From Lunularia cruciata (Eukaryota > Streptophyta > Marchantiopsida > Lunulariales > Lunulariaceae), in assembly GCA_948567375.1 (NCBI GenBank), contig OX419761.1:55244501-55308500 (forward strand): DNA of 64,000 nucleotides, read 5' to 3'. A program made the position numbers and the translations under genes. Below are positions 32,942-43,743 of the stretch, piece after piece (within the stretch, counting starts at the first letter, position 1; each line of letters begins with the position of its first letter). Under the pieces are notes generated by a model that did not search any database, was not told the DNA's origin, and worked only from the letters and a program-made list of their open reading frames with translations.

Positions 32942-33564
32942 ATCTGCGCTATTACTTCTAATCTACAAATTGCAAGCCCTCTCACCGCACTCTACTTACT
33001 CATTTTTGGGGTCATCGTGTGCTTCCTCACCTTCTTCCAATGGAAGATCATTCCCGAGATCCTAATCTACTCTTCTTCTTGTGGATTTGCAATTTGCATT
33101 ACTTCGGATCGACTCTAAATAAGGACTAGGTAGCGACTCAACATTGCTCTACTTCCTTGCACCACTCATAATCATAATTTATACTCCTATGCCAATCAGT
33201 TATTCTTCAATTGCTCCTCCTCTCTTGTCTCTGATTTGGTGAAGTTGTTTTTTGTCATTATCAAGAAGTTCTTGACCCGAGGTCATTACTTTCGTCCAAA
33301 GTACTTTCTTAACTGTGCCAACTTTGAAGAAGTTTGTAACAGGTTCTTTGGATCCACTTGCACCGCCTAATACAAAGTCTCTCCTTCTTCATCTTTGTCT
33401 TCTTGTCTTTGGGTCTTGACCCATCGATCGACTTTGGGTTTAACTTCTTACTCCTGCTTCTTCTTATTTCTTCCCAAGTAAGCACTCTTAAGGCTCTATC
33501 CACTTACTTCTTCTTCAAATGCTAACAAACCCCAAAAACAAAAAAATGTGGGCACCACAACTCT

Positions 33565-35502
33565 TCCTTACCCACTACTCTTTGAAGTAGACCATCTACT
33601 CCTTGGTGAAAAAGAATATCCTCCACCATTGTGTAAGGTCTGGATCTTGCTGCAAGGGCCTTCCTCTCCCTATCATGCATCCCTTCTGGATAGTTACCTC
33701 TTGTCATAAAATCCTCAATCTCCTTGTACTCCATTGGAACCTCTTGAGTGATTGAGATTGTCATGAGCTCCTCATTTGGGAAGGAATCATCTACTGGCTC
33801 ATCTCCATCATGATCATAGGCTCTAGATAGAAATCAACATTTGCATGTTTCTTTCCTGGCCTTTCCTCAATGGTGAAGTCATACTCAGACAAGAGTATCA
33901 TCCACCTTGCTAGTCTCCCTTCAACATTAGGCTTGTTGAAGATGTACTTCAAAGCCTTGTGATCCATGACAATGGTGGCTTTCCCTCCAATCAAGTAGTG
34001 TCTAAACTTCTTGAGACCAAAGATCATTGTCAACCCTTCTCTCTCTGTGACAGAGTAGTTTCTGCTAAAACCATCTGCCTACTAGCATATGCTATTGGAT
34101 GATCATGCCCATCTTGGTCTAATTGACTAAGAGTGCATCCTATAGCTACATTAGAAGCATCAGTGTAGAGGATAAAAGGCTTACTCCAATTAGGTTTAGC
34201 AAGAATTGGAGCTACAACAAGGGATTGCTTGAGCTCCTCAAAAGCTTTGAGAACCTCCTTGTCCTCCAAAATCACCATGTAATCTACACTCTTCTTCATG
34301 TAGACGGTCAATGCATAAGCTTTGTTGGAAAATGAGAAGATGAACCTCCTATAGTACCCAACCATCCACAAGAATCGGGGTAACTTTGTCAAACTTGAAG
34401 GGAATGGAAGGTCTGAGATTTTCCTCACCTTCTCAAGATCAATTGCTATTCCATCCTTGGAGATGATGTGCCCCAAAAGTAGACCTTCTTCACAACCAAA
34501 AATGCACTTCTTTGGGTTGAGTGATGCATTTGCCTCATCCAAGCATTGCAAGACCTTGATTAGGTGCTCAAACTGCTCCTCCTTGCTCCCATAGACACAA
34601 AAGTCATCAATGAAGTCTCTCACAAATTTCCCAATGAAAGGTTCAAATACCTTGTTCTTGAACTATTGGAATGTGGTTGGATCATTGCAAAGCCCAAAAG
34701 GCATGACCTTGAAAGCATAAGTTCCCCAAGGTGTGGTGAACATGGTAAGTTGTTGATGCTCTGGTGTAATCTTGATTTGGTTATATCCACTATAACCATC
34801 TCCAAAACGGTGCCTCTCATGACCTGCAACCTCCTCCAAGATCTCATCAATGAATAGCAATGGGTAGTATTCCTTCTTGGTAACAGCGTTGAGCTTCTTG
34901 TAATCCACACATACCCAAAGCTTACTATTCTTTTTCTTCATAATGGCAATTGGAGACACCCATTCTAAATTCTCCACCTCAAGCATAAATCTAGCCTCCT
35001 TGAGCTTATCAATCTCCTCCTTCACAACCAAAGATATTGGTGGGCTAATGCAATGTTGCTTTTGGTGGATTGGTCTTGCATGTGACTCCACCTCTATCTT
35101 GTGCTCCTCCAAGGTGAATTCCTTCAAATCCTTATAACTAAAAGCAAACACATGGATGAACTTGTGGAAAATCTCCTCAAATCTCACTTTCTCCTCCTTG
35201 GTAACATTTGGGCCATACTTGAGGGTAGCTAACCTTCTCTCTACCTCCTCAAGTGTCAATGGTGATTTATCTGGGTCCTTCAAAACCTCTGGCTTAGGTG
35301 CAAAATCCATAGCACACAAAGGATACACATCTGAATCAGATTCAGATCCATCCTCCTCCGTGGAAGTCTCCTCTTCCATGCTTGTGTCCACACCTGAAGC
35401 TCCTTCTTCAAAATCTGATTCCCAATAATCAGAAGATGGTGAATCTGAATCTGAAGTGTTGGTGGTGTTAGTCACAAGAACTGTGAATCTATGGTTTGAT
35501 GG
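33565..35502 (-). pseudogene. reverse transcriptase, RNase H and start of integrase, element A1
   Basis: Minus-strand pol reading from an acidic linker (DSDSPSSDYWESDFEEGAS) through RT: LWVCVDYKKLNAVTKKEYY, FTTPWGTYAFKVMPFGLCND, catalytic FIDDFCVYG (about 34,590-34,616) and MVGYYRRFIFSF. RNase H follows with LYTDASNVAIG, HPIAYASRQM and KKHANVD, then the tail to the integrase start at KEE, where the B2 insertion lies. The first half (34,663-35,475) is one open frame of 270 codons; single stops or shifts occur near 34,660, 34,030 and 33,790. This is the best-preserved A pol in the window. Confidence 0.88.
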
Positions 35503-36300
35503 TCCAATCCTAAAGTACTCTTTGTGACATCAATCAATTGTGCGTGTTGCTCTCAACCATGGCCTCCCAAGAAGTAGGTCATAGCTTGAATCCTTCAATA
35601 CTTGGAAAGTCATGAGATTTTGAACTCCCATAACTTAAACTACCACCTTATCTATCACCCCTATTGGTTGAACTTGTTGCTTGTTTGTCATTCTCACCAC
35701 AAATGTTGAAGGTCTTGAGGGTATCATACCCAACTTCTTCATCAACCTTTTTGGCATGGCATTCACTGCTGATCCTCTATCAACAAGTGCAACCTTGATG
35801 TTGTGACCATTCACTCTCACATCAATCTTGGAGGTATATTCACAAGCCTCCCATGGTACTGGCTTGGCATCCACCACCCCCATAGATACTAAAGCTTTTG
35901 CCTTCTTCTTCCTCTTGCTCCTTGTAGAACTCAAACCACCTCTAAGCTCCTTTCTCAAGGTAGGGTTCAAAGCAATCAATTGGCCGATTGTGATGTTAGC
36001 CTTGTGACTACCAACATCCTCCAACACACTGTAGTTCCATTGTTGCTTTGAAATCAAGAAATCCTCCATACCCAACTTCTTCCTTGGAGTCTTTGTTGTT
36101 GATGGTGTTGAGGTGCAAGTGCTCCTAGTAGAGATAGGAGTATCCTTTCTTGGAGTAAATCCTTGAGAAGAGTGAACATCCTATGCAAAATGAGCTCTCT
36201 TCTTCTCTTGTGCCAAAAGCTCCAAATTAAGACCCTTGGAGTTTGAGCACTCTCCCTTCTCATACTTGCTCTCAACCAAATCTATGGATGTTATCCCCTT
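35503..36300 (-). pseudogene. protease region, element A1
   Basis: The open part (35,635-36,075) reads a linker (SKQQWNYSVLEDVGSHKAN), then VALVDRGSAVNAMPKRLMK. The active-site triad DGG of A2 is DRG here, so the Gly next to the catalytic Asp is lost. The domain's closing LLLGRPWL is readable at about 35,552-35,575. Collinear with 7,868-8,782 of A2. Confidence 0.7.
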
Positions 36301-37275
36301 ACCTTTGTTTGGATTAGGAGCCACTTTTCACTACCTCCCTCTTTCCCTCTATTGGCTCCCTCATAACTCCTTCCTCCATGGTAAGTGGAATTTGGGCAAT
36401 TCCTTTGGATATGGCCTCTTCCTCCACAACCAAAATAATTTCTATCATTGAAATTGTTGGCTGGTTAGCCTCCTCTATATGGATAGTTTCCATAACTCCT
36501 AGGCCCTCTCCCTACATTCTGATCCACCTCTCTCTTCTCCCATAGTTGCATCACATTGATTTTGAGATCTGCAGTTGTTCTATGATGGTTTGAAGTGGAT
36601 CCTTTGGTGGAGGTGCAAGAACTGAAGAAACTACTACTTGTGGTGCAACCCTTGGCACCAAAGTATCAGAAGTTCCACCATACTTGTATCCTTGAGGAGG
36701 ATGCACAACCTCCTTCACCACCAAATCACTTTCATCCCCTTCCAAACTCTCTTCCATACGAATTGCAATCTTGATAGCTTCAACCTTGGAAGGAGGTTTC
36801 TCATATCTCACCTTGCTTCTAATTTTTAGTCTCAACCCTCCCAAAAAATTCTGGTGAGCATGGCCCCTATGCCAATCATAGTAGTCTCTACATCATCCCC
36901 ACCCTTCCTCAACACTATGTGAAATCTGGACTCTAACGTTTCCACTCTTTCCACATAGACTCTCACTTTCTCTTCGTCTCCTTGTTTGAGAAAGGTAACC
37001 TCACTCATCAATCTCTCATAACTCTCATCTGGGAGAAAGTTCTCAATGAGTGCTAAAGTCAAACTTGCCCAAGACTCTTCTTCCCCATCTCTCCTCTCTC
37101 TTTTGGTATTCTGGTTCATACCATATAAGTGTTGCATCCTCAAAGAAATCTGGTAATAATGAGGCTAACTCATTCTCCCTCCTCTCATTTTTTCTATGCA
37201 AGCTCTCTTGAAGTCTCTCACAAAGGCCTTCACATCTTCTCAATCTTTGCCAAAGAAAATTGGAAGTTTCACCAT
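36301..37275 (-). pseudogene. gag polyprotein, element A1
   Basis: ATG at 37,275 gives MVKLPIFFGKD, then a stop; the capsid part is in another frame (ELASLLPDFFEDA, FLPDESYERLMSEVTFLKQG, 36,551-37,243). The zinc knuckle has lost its first Cys (YFGCGGRGHIQRNC, about 36,402-36,443). The change of frame between the N-terminal part and the capsid part is also present in A2. The GGGAAAG heptamer seen in A2 is kept at about 36,340. Confidence 0.7.
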
Positions 37276-37509
37276 CTTAACTCCTCACTATCTTTCTTTT
37301 CTCTCAATTTTTTTTCTTCTTTTTCTCTTTTCTTTTCTCTCACTCTATAACTAATAGGGTATATACATGACTAACACCATCTGAGAATAATCCACTCTAG
37401 GGAACACAAAAGATTCAGGTTGCTTGAAGATTTCTATAGCAACATCAAATCCTAGAGTGCATATTAATCTAACTCTCATGGATAGTTTATCCATAAGTTG
37501 AAAGATTAT

Positions 37510-38230
37510 CTCCATCACTAATCTTGAGAACTAGTTGATGAAGGTGGTAGTATTTCTATAGCTGTACTAAGACTCTCTCCAAGATCTTTCACCAAAGTCT
37601 CCAAAAGTGCTTTTACTCCACTGCACTCATGTCTTTTTGGAAGTCCTTCCACTCCACAAACCTCACACAACTCCTTGGCCTTAGATCTTCTCCCTCCCAA
37701 TCTTGGTGAAGAAGGTCCAACATGCAAACCCAAGTCAAGTAAGCCTCTCCTTTCCCTCAATTCTTGCTCTCAAAGGTCAATGGACATGAACTTGCCTTAT
37801 GTCCCTTCTATCCACATAAAAAGCACTTAGACTCACTCTTTCCTCCAAGTGGCATAGGTTTATGGATCCTCTCAACACTCTCTTCAAATTCTATTGTAAA
37901 CTCTCTTTTCCTCAAATCCACCCCTTAAATCACCTCAAACCCTTTGGGAACCTTGCATAGTCTCAACTTCCACTCTTGATGACACTCCATGTTCCCAAGA
38001 TGAATCTAAACACTCAAACATGCTTTTTGTTGCTCTCAAATTCCTCATGCATGAGATCTCAATTCTGTAGAATTGACCCTTCCTCACAATTTCACTCAAA
38101 TTTCTCAACTTGTATATGACAGTCCTCTGAAATTTTGCACACTTAATCACAACTCTAGGGCATCTTTCCCTAAAAATTTCAGATCTTTTCATTGAGTCAT
38201 TTGGCCTAGACATTTTTCTATTCAGCACAC
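37510..38230 (-). pseudogene. extra ORF upstream of gag, element A1
   Basis: Begins MSRPNDSMKRSEIFRERC near 38,213. The knuckle region reads CFLCG, stop, KGHKASSC at about 37,795-37,830, and the end (37,518-37,760) holds a second Cys/His cluster CEVCGVEGLPKRHEC and LVKDLGESLSTAIEILPP. Collinear with 6,127-6,790 of A2. The ORF is separated from gag by about 240 bp. Its function is unknown; the knuckles suggest RNA or DNA binding. Confidence 0.6.
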
Positions 38231-38825
38231 ATATTTCAAATTTGGTCTAAAAACCACCCCCTTGAATTCAAAAACTCATAACTCCCTACTTAAGAATAAT
38301 CTCTCTCTAATTTTTGTTTCAGTAGGTAGGATATAACGTTCTAAATTTTCTTGGGACATTTCACAACAATCCACAAAAAATTGAAGAATGGCAGACTCTA
38401 TACAATTTTCTAGAGAGGATGCAATTGCGGGAGCAGTTTACCCTATCAACTTTCAAAAATTCTAGCCCAATGCGCATAATAGCTCTCACAATAAGTCCAA
38501 GTGTCATAACTGAAGGACAACCCAAGCTATCATGTGTAGAAAGTTCAAGTTCAGATCTCAAACTTGAGATTTTGCCCAAAATCACCTTAATCTCCAAAAT
38601 CTACAATCCACCTCACACAATCTCTCCAAAACCTCTCATGTGTACAAGATGTACAAAATCACTTCAAAGACATCATAATGAACTACAGGGTATACAAATG
38701 GATCTTGGTTCTCTAACATAATTTCAGCCCTCTCCTATCCTAATGTTCTCTCCAAGTGAGCTCTCATAGCCTCCTTCTGCCTAATGTAGAATTGAATGTG
38801 TAACATCATCTTGCCTTCTAGAGAG
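38231..38825 (-). other. leader of element A1 between primer binding site and first ORF
   Basis: About 600 bp without a convincing ORF on the sense strand. It would be the 5' untranslated and packaging region of the element RNA. The equivalent part of A2 is deleted. Confidence 0.55.
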
Positions 38826-38843
38826 GTCCCGGCAATGGAACCA
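38826..38843 (-). other. primer binding site of element A1
   Basis: In sense TGGTTCCATTGCCGGGAC, four bases from the 5' LTR end. It resembles the 3' ends of plant tRNA-Glu or tRNA-Asp (TGGCTCCGTTGCCGGG type) but with mismatches, so the tRNA is uncertain. Confidence 0.6.
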
Positions 38844-38847
38844 AAAA

Positions 38848-39538
38848 TGTGAGCCGGCCTGTCTCTCACTCAGGATGAACCTTTGATGGCTACTATGGTA
38901 GCACACCATGGACTAAGAAGGCAAGGAACCCCAACTCCATCATACTCCTCCAAGGCTAGCACTGCAAGACTCAAGACATTGCTCACTAGAGAACTCAATG
39001 AGAGAGAGATAGTTACAAATGAAAGGATGATGAGTACCTCCTCACCTCTTGTTTATATACTTGTGAAATAGTTATGCACCAAAGTTACTAATTACCGTAG
39101 TAACTCAAGTTACTAGACTAAAAGTCAAGTAAAGTCAAAAATTATAAAGGAATATCCATTCACATGGGCATATTCCACTAGCATGTGATCTTATCTTGAC
39201 CCAACCACTAAGTCAAGGATTCCTTCACATGGGCTATCCTTGGACTAGAGAAGAATCCAAAACAAAAAGACTTGTGGGCCATAGAGTTATCAACTCTTTT
39301 CTCAAAGCCAAACACCTTGGAATAATACCAAGTCAACACACTAGAATCCAAAATAGTAGTGCTCATCTTTTCCACCTCCACTAAAGTAAGGTCCACTCTA
39401 TCTTAGATATGACTAACTATAGCTAATCATCACTAATGTAGAACCATCCTTTATCTCTATATAAATAATATCTCTCAAGTACTTGTAATACCAAGCTAAA
39501 TATCACAATACCACACACATGCACAAATAGGTGTTACA
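38848..39538 (-). repeat. 5' LTR of element A1 (691 bp)
   Basis: In sense TGTAACACC to GGCTCACA. The TATA-like GTATATAAACA lies at about 39,052-39,062. Directly outside the LTR (39,539 on) is coding sequence of a diverged B LTR, starting GACTTGAGAAGAGAAG, which equals the DLRRE codons of the LTR gene. Confidence 0.88.
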
Positions 39539-39993
39539 GACTTGAGAAGAGAAGCAAATGAAGAAGAGCAATAGTACATTCTCCAATGAGCAATGAACAC
39601 TTTGCCAAGATGGGCCAATACATGAGAATGCAACAGAAGATTCCAAGGATAAAGAAGTGGAGTCATCCCAAGGAAATGGTGTCACAAGCAAAGCCAAGAA
39701 AGACAAGAAGGCTGGTGCCAAGGCATGAAGTTGTTGTGAGGGAGCCATTGTTGGCAAAAGAATCAGAAGGAGAAGCTGAGACAAAGTCAAAGGACTTGGC
39801 AAATGAAGAAGAGGCAACGCTCACCCTAAAGAGTGGTGAATCGAGTAGTGGAAGCAATGGAGAACTAGAGGTAAAATAGCTGGAGGAAGTAGTGGCTGAG
39901 GAGGAGGATCAAGAGTTCCATGAAGCAATTGATCACATGGAAGGAGGCTAGATGTTGTGTCTGGAGTTGCCTTCAGTGGAGATCAAGGTAGAT
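39539..39993 (+). repeat. B3 LTR fragment with part of the LTR gene
   Basis: Reads like the middle of the LTR protein in decayed form (DLRREANEEEQ, then lysine-rich and glutamate-rich linker, 39,586-39,879 open). It resembles 44,250-44,690 of the B3 copy more than B1. Family A LTR sequence abuts both ends. Confidence 0.6.
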
Positions 39994-40367
39994 GCCTTAG
40001 TGGTTGGTTCAAGGTAAGATTGCATGCTTAGTGGAATATGCCCATGTAGATGGATATTCCTTTATACATTTTAACTTTACTTTACTTGACTTTTAGTCTA
40101 GTAACTTGAGTTACTCCAGTAATTAGTAACTTTGGTGCATAACTATTTTACAAGTATATAAACAAGGGGTGAGGAAGTACTCATCATCCTTTCATTTGCA
40201 ACTATCTCTCTCTCATTGAGTTCTCTAGTGAGCAATGTCTTGAGTATTGGAGTGGTAGCCTTAGAGGAGTATGATCGGAGTTGGGGTTCCTTGCCTTCTT
40301 AGTCCATGGTGCGCTACCATAATAGCCATCAGAAGTTCATCTTGAGTGAGAGACATGCCGGCTCACA
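39994..40367 (+). repeat. family A LTR fragment (3' part, plus strand)
   Basis: Matches the second half of the A LTR in sense orientation and ends in CCGGCTCACA at 40,367, with the TATA-like TATATAAACA at about 40,157. It is in the opposite orientation to the A1 LTR 450 bp to the left, and about the size of the part missing from the A2 3' LTR, but nothing proves it is that piece. Confidence 0.7.
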
Positions 40368-40459
40368 GAACATTGGCATTAGCGCATCCATAATGCTTTG
40401 CTTAATTGGATCTCAATAGGACTTTAGTTTGTAGCCATTGTTGTTTTGCGGAGTGAAGA
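40368..40459. other. short unassigned spacer
   Basis: 92 bp between an A LTR fragment and a B3 LTR fragment; I see no similarity to either. Confidence 0.4.
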
Positions 40460-41357
40460 ATGAATTTCCAATTTTTGCAATCTTTTTCATAGCTTCACAC
40501 TTCCAATAGAAGGTGACCTTGGTTGCATCTCCCCGCTTCCTTTCCCAAGACTAGCTTCCAATCCAACTTAGTCCATCAAGCCAGATTTCCTCTTTTCTCT
40601 ATTACTTTTGGGCTTTCCTTACAATTACTAGTAGCTATCTATGCCATGAAACTTGGAAAACTCAAATTCATGTTCCAAGCTAGAAATGTAATACAAATTT
40701 TGCTAAGGATTTAGATTCTAGCTACTACATCTAATCACCAAATTGCAAAACTCCTCACTACAAGTACATTCTTATTCTTCCTTGCCATTATCTGCTCACA
40801 AGTTCTTCAACATTGGAAGACTATCCCTTGTCTTGGATGCAACCCTCTAACCCCTTCTGGACTTTGGAAGATTTCACTCCCAATCAGCTTTGTGACTTGC
40901 ATGACAACTATTCAAAGGAACAAGGTACTGTCTTGACATATCTAAAATCTCCTTGTGCAGTCTTATTTTATAGCACTTCAAAGTGCAGTCATTCTTCAAT
41001 CAATTTTGAAATTGACTCTCACTTCTTTTGCATGTTTGGTTCTTGTCACTCTCAAATCATTCTTCTCTTGCCTCAGCTATTTCTTTAAGTGTACTTTCTT
41101 GGCTGGTCTGTCCCGACCAAAATTTGTTACAATGTCTTTGTATTGGGCTGAACTTCCTGCTCCAAAGATGCCCTTCTTTAGTTTAGGCTCTTCATAAGTC
41201 CCCTTTGAGTACTTCCTCTACTGACCCAAAGTCAACTTCTTTGGGTTTACTCTAAAGACACATAAGTCAATTCTTTTCTTCTTCCTTTGGCTGCAATTTG
41301 GTTTTCTCAATGCACTTCTTTGTCAAAACTCATCAAACCAAAAAATGTGGGTACCAC
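40460..41357 (-). repeat. B3 LTR fragment (minus strand), LTR start side
   Basis: In sense it begins TGTGTGGTACCCACA at 41,357. It reads into the first part of the LTR gene (ITFLAWNMNLSFPSFMA, WTKLDWKLVLGKEAG at about 40,530-40,690). It stops about 0.9 kb in. Several stops. Confidence 0.65.
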
Positions 41358-41517
41358 ACAAGTTGATTGTTCATTGTTTTGTCAAATATGAGTGTCAGCT
41401 ATAGAAATCATAATATGATATTTTTCATGCAATAAAAAATAATTTTTCAGAAAATATCATGGTATTTTTAAATGCATTTTAAAATGTTTTAAAACAAGAA
41501 ACAAACAAACGTTTAAA
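41358..41517. other. AT-rich segment between two B3 LTR pieces
   Basis: 160 bp rich in A/T with short partial inverse repeats (ATCATAATATGATATTTTTC, GAAAATATCATGGTATTT). No ORF, no similarity to the LTRs. It could be a small non-autonomous element or filler. Confidence 0.35.
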
Positions 41518-43743
41518 TACCTACTGCCTTAGAATGAATTGCTTCTAGGTGCACATCCTTTGACTCCCTCTTCAGTCTTTCAAATGCCATCTTCTGTGCT
41601 CACAATTCTTCTTCTTGACGTTCAATAATGCTGCCATGCTTCTCATGACTCTCTTGCATATTCTCAAAACTTTGCTTCCAAAGTACTGCATCAACCTGAA
41701 AATACTTTTTCTTCCTCTTCTCCTCAACTCAACTTCTTCTTCAACTTTGAGACTTTTGCACTCAAATATTGCATTGCCAACACCTCTTTCTTCATCTCTG
41801 GATAGGCTTTCCTCATTTCTTCCTTCTTCTTATTCAATTGCAACAACAATGGACAAACAATGATTGATAGATATGCTACTCCATGATACTTTTCTACTTC
41901 ATCATCTTCACATTCTTTGGCTTTGGGTGGCACTTCTTTGGCTGGAGCTTTACCCCAAAGTCTTGATGTTTGTACCTTCAAGGTGACTTCCTCCAAGCTT
42001 TCTTCCTCTTCAATTGCTCAACTTGGTCGTGCAATTGCAAAATCAAATTCCTCTTTGTTCTTGTCCCCTTTAGGAACACCAATCTTGGCTCTTCCTCTTG
42101 TTCCTCTAGAATGTCTTCTTTGGGCAAGTCTACATACTGGCCATCTCTTCCTTCCATGAGTTCAATTTGGGCATGGAACTCTTCTCCTCTTCTTCAGCCT
42201 CATCATTCAACGACTGCTGGACTTCAAGCTCCCCATCACTCTCACTTGACTCTTGGCTCTACAATGTGAGCTCTTCTTCTGCTTCTTCAGATTCTTCACC
42301 TTCAGTTTTGGCCTTGCCTTCAAAATCTGCCCCCAATGATTGCTGCACCATCGCTTTATGCCTTGGGTTTAGTCTCCTTGTCTTGCTTGATTGAACCGGG
42401 AAACAACATTCTTAGGTCAATTTTTCTTTCTAAATGTTGTCCTTGGAACAAGTAGTGACTCAATTCATTCTCTTCCTATCTTGGCAAAGTCTTCATCACC
42501 TTCACAGATTTGCTTCATGTAGTATTTCTTGTCAAAATCTGCTTCTAAACTCAATTCCAGATAGAAATGCAACACCATCATCTTCTTCTCCTCCAAGCTG
42601 AGACAATTCAACCTAAGGTACAAGTGGGTTGTGAATGGTACCGAATAATGTGGCAATGTCTTTGTTCTCCGATTCCTAATCATTTGTCTAGTTTGTAGAT
42701 GAAAACAACTTGCCTAATTCATTCTTTCTCTTGCAAACATTTGATGGAAGAACTACCTCCTGCTTCATGACATAAGTAGTATGTTATGGTTTAAACATTG
42801 CCATGAGAGTCCCCACAATAATTCTTATTATTGGGCCTCTATAGCTCTCCACCTTATACCCATTCTTTACCTGAGAAGCATTAAACAAACCTCTCCCTTC
42901 TATAGTTTCTTTTGATGTGTCACACTTCCAATAGAAGTTGACACCTATGAATCTCCAGCCTCTCTCTCTAAAACTAGTCTCCAATCTGACTTCGTCCAAC
43001 AAGCAAGATTTCCTCTCTTTCCTTTGGCTTTGGGGCCATCCTCACAATTTCAAGCAGTGATTTTTGCCATGAAGCCTAGAAAACTTCCATTCCAATTCTA
43101 GGCTGAAAAGTGATCCAAAGTCTACTCAAGACTTGAATTCATGCTGCAACATCTACCCTTTGAATTGCAAGATTCCTTACTGCAAGTGAAGGAACCTGCC
43201 TAACACTCTTCATTGGCATCATGTGCTTTCTCACTCTCAATTTCTCACAAATCACTCCGACTACTAGGCTTGTAGGTATGATGTCTTTGGGATAACTCCT
43301 AAGAGGCACATAGTATCTATTATGCATTGCAGAATCTACTCAATGAAATTGCAATTTTATCCTTTTGTGCTTCTCAGTCATTCTTCAGTCAATCTTCCCT
43401 TGCAATTTATAGATTTTGTGTGATTTGATCCATCACTCTCAAGTTTAAACTCTTCCCAAAGTAGCCAAATTCTTTGAATGGTACATTCTTGATTTGCACA
43501 ACCCAAAGGAAAGTTGTTATGGGTTCTTTGGATCAGGTTGATCACCCTAATGCAAAGTAAGCTTACTTTTGGTCTACCTCTATAAGTCCAATCTGAGTCT
43601 TTCTTCCTCTTACACAAAGTCAACTTCTTTGTGTTTACTTCAATCACATGATTCTTATTCTCTTTCTTTTCCATTAGGCTGCAATCTGGCTTAACAATAC
43701 ACTTCTTCAAAAGCTTGTCAAAAGAAAATATGGGTACCAGACA
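41518..43743 (-). repeat. B3 LTR (minus strand), with decayed LTR gene
   Basis: In sense it starts TGTCTGGTACCCA at 43,743 and runs 2.2 kb to the coiled-coil region, lacking the 3' part. Readable pieces include WRFIGVNFYWKCDTSKETIE and KNGYKVESYRGPIIRIIVG (42,784-43,002), HYSVPFTTHLYLRLN (42,600-42,683) and the motif IVCPLLLQLNKKKEEM (about 41,810-41,857). B1 has IVCPLLVKLEHKKKEMQ at the last place. Confidence 0.65.

Larger units (their letters stand above)
26597..33110 (-). pseudogene. LTR-encoded coiled-coil protein, B2 copy
   Basis: Minus-strand reading across the solo LTR gives the same protein as in B1: LAICRLEVIAQI before the insertion, then ITFLAWNWNFCFPCFM, WTEVDWRVVLGKEAG, IVSAMMAMFKPEQTTYV, QAVFFHQMFA, PPHYFVPF and NRMRLHFHPD, later a charged linker (27,718-28,419), coiled coil (26,773-27,252 and following) and an end reading DDEVDIGSG. 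Many residues differ from B1 while the motifs stay, so the frame was kept for a long time. Stops and several indels, including the 20-bp duplication, break it now. Confidence 0.7.
1911..33559 (-). mobile_element. B2 insertion (minus strand) inside A1, with nested content
   Basis: Both outer ends are the termini of a family B LTR on the minus strand (TGTGACAACC at 1,911 and GGCACCACA at 33,559), with a perfect 5-bp duplication outside. A B LTR piece lies at each end (1,911-5,459 and 25,794-33,559), each broken by its own solo LTR. The B internal coding region that should lie between them is absent; in its place are an inverted A LTR fragment and element A2 with a complete B element inside. The interior is therefore rearranged rather than a simple insertion. 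Confidence 0.7.
25794..33559 (-). repeat. B2 LTR copy b (full length, interrupted by a solo LTR)
   Basis: In sense it runs from TGTGGTGCCCACA (33,559) to GCGTTGTCACA (25,794); without the inserted solo LTR (29,178-32,941) it is about 4.0 kb. It is clearly diverged from the B1 LTRs but collinear, including the LTR gene. A perfect 20-bp tandem duplication of GCTCCACTAACTCTCATTGC lies at 27,511-27,550. Confidence 0.8.
70..39538 (-). mobile_element. Ty3/gypsy LTR element A1 (minus strand), split by nested insertions
   Basis: Two 691-bp LTRs in the same orientation (70-760 and 38,848-39,538) bound gag, protease, RT, RNase H and integrase reading on the minus strand. The element is broken at 1,905/33,565 by a 31.6-kb insertion flanked by ACTCT on both sides; removing it restores one continuous integrase N-terminal region, as seen uninterrupted in copy A2 at 10,740-10,765. 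The bases just outside the two LTRs (TGAAC on the left, GACTT on the right) are not a clean target duplication and come from different parts of family B, so the present ends may be the product of recombination. Coding parts carry several stop codons; the copy is presumably dead. Confidence 0.85.
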
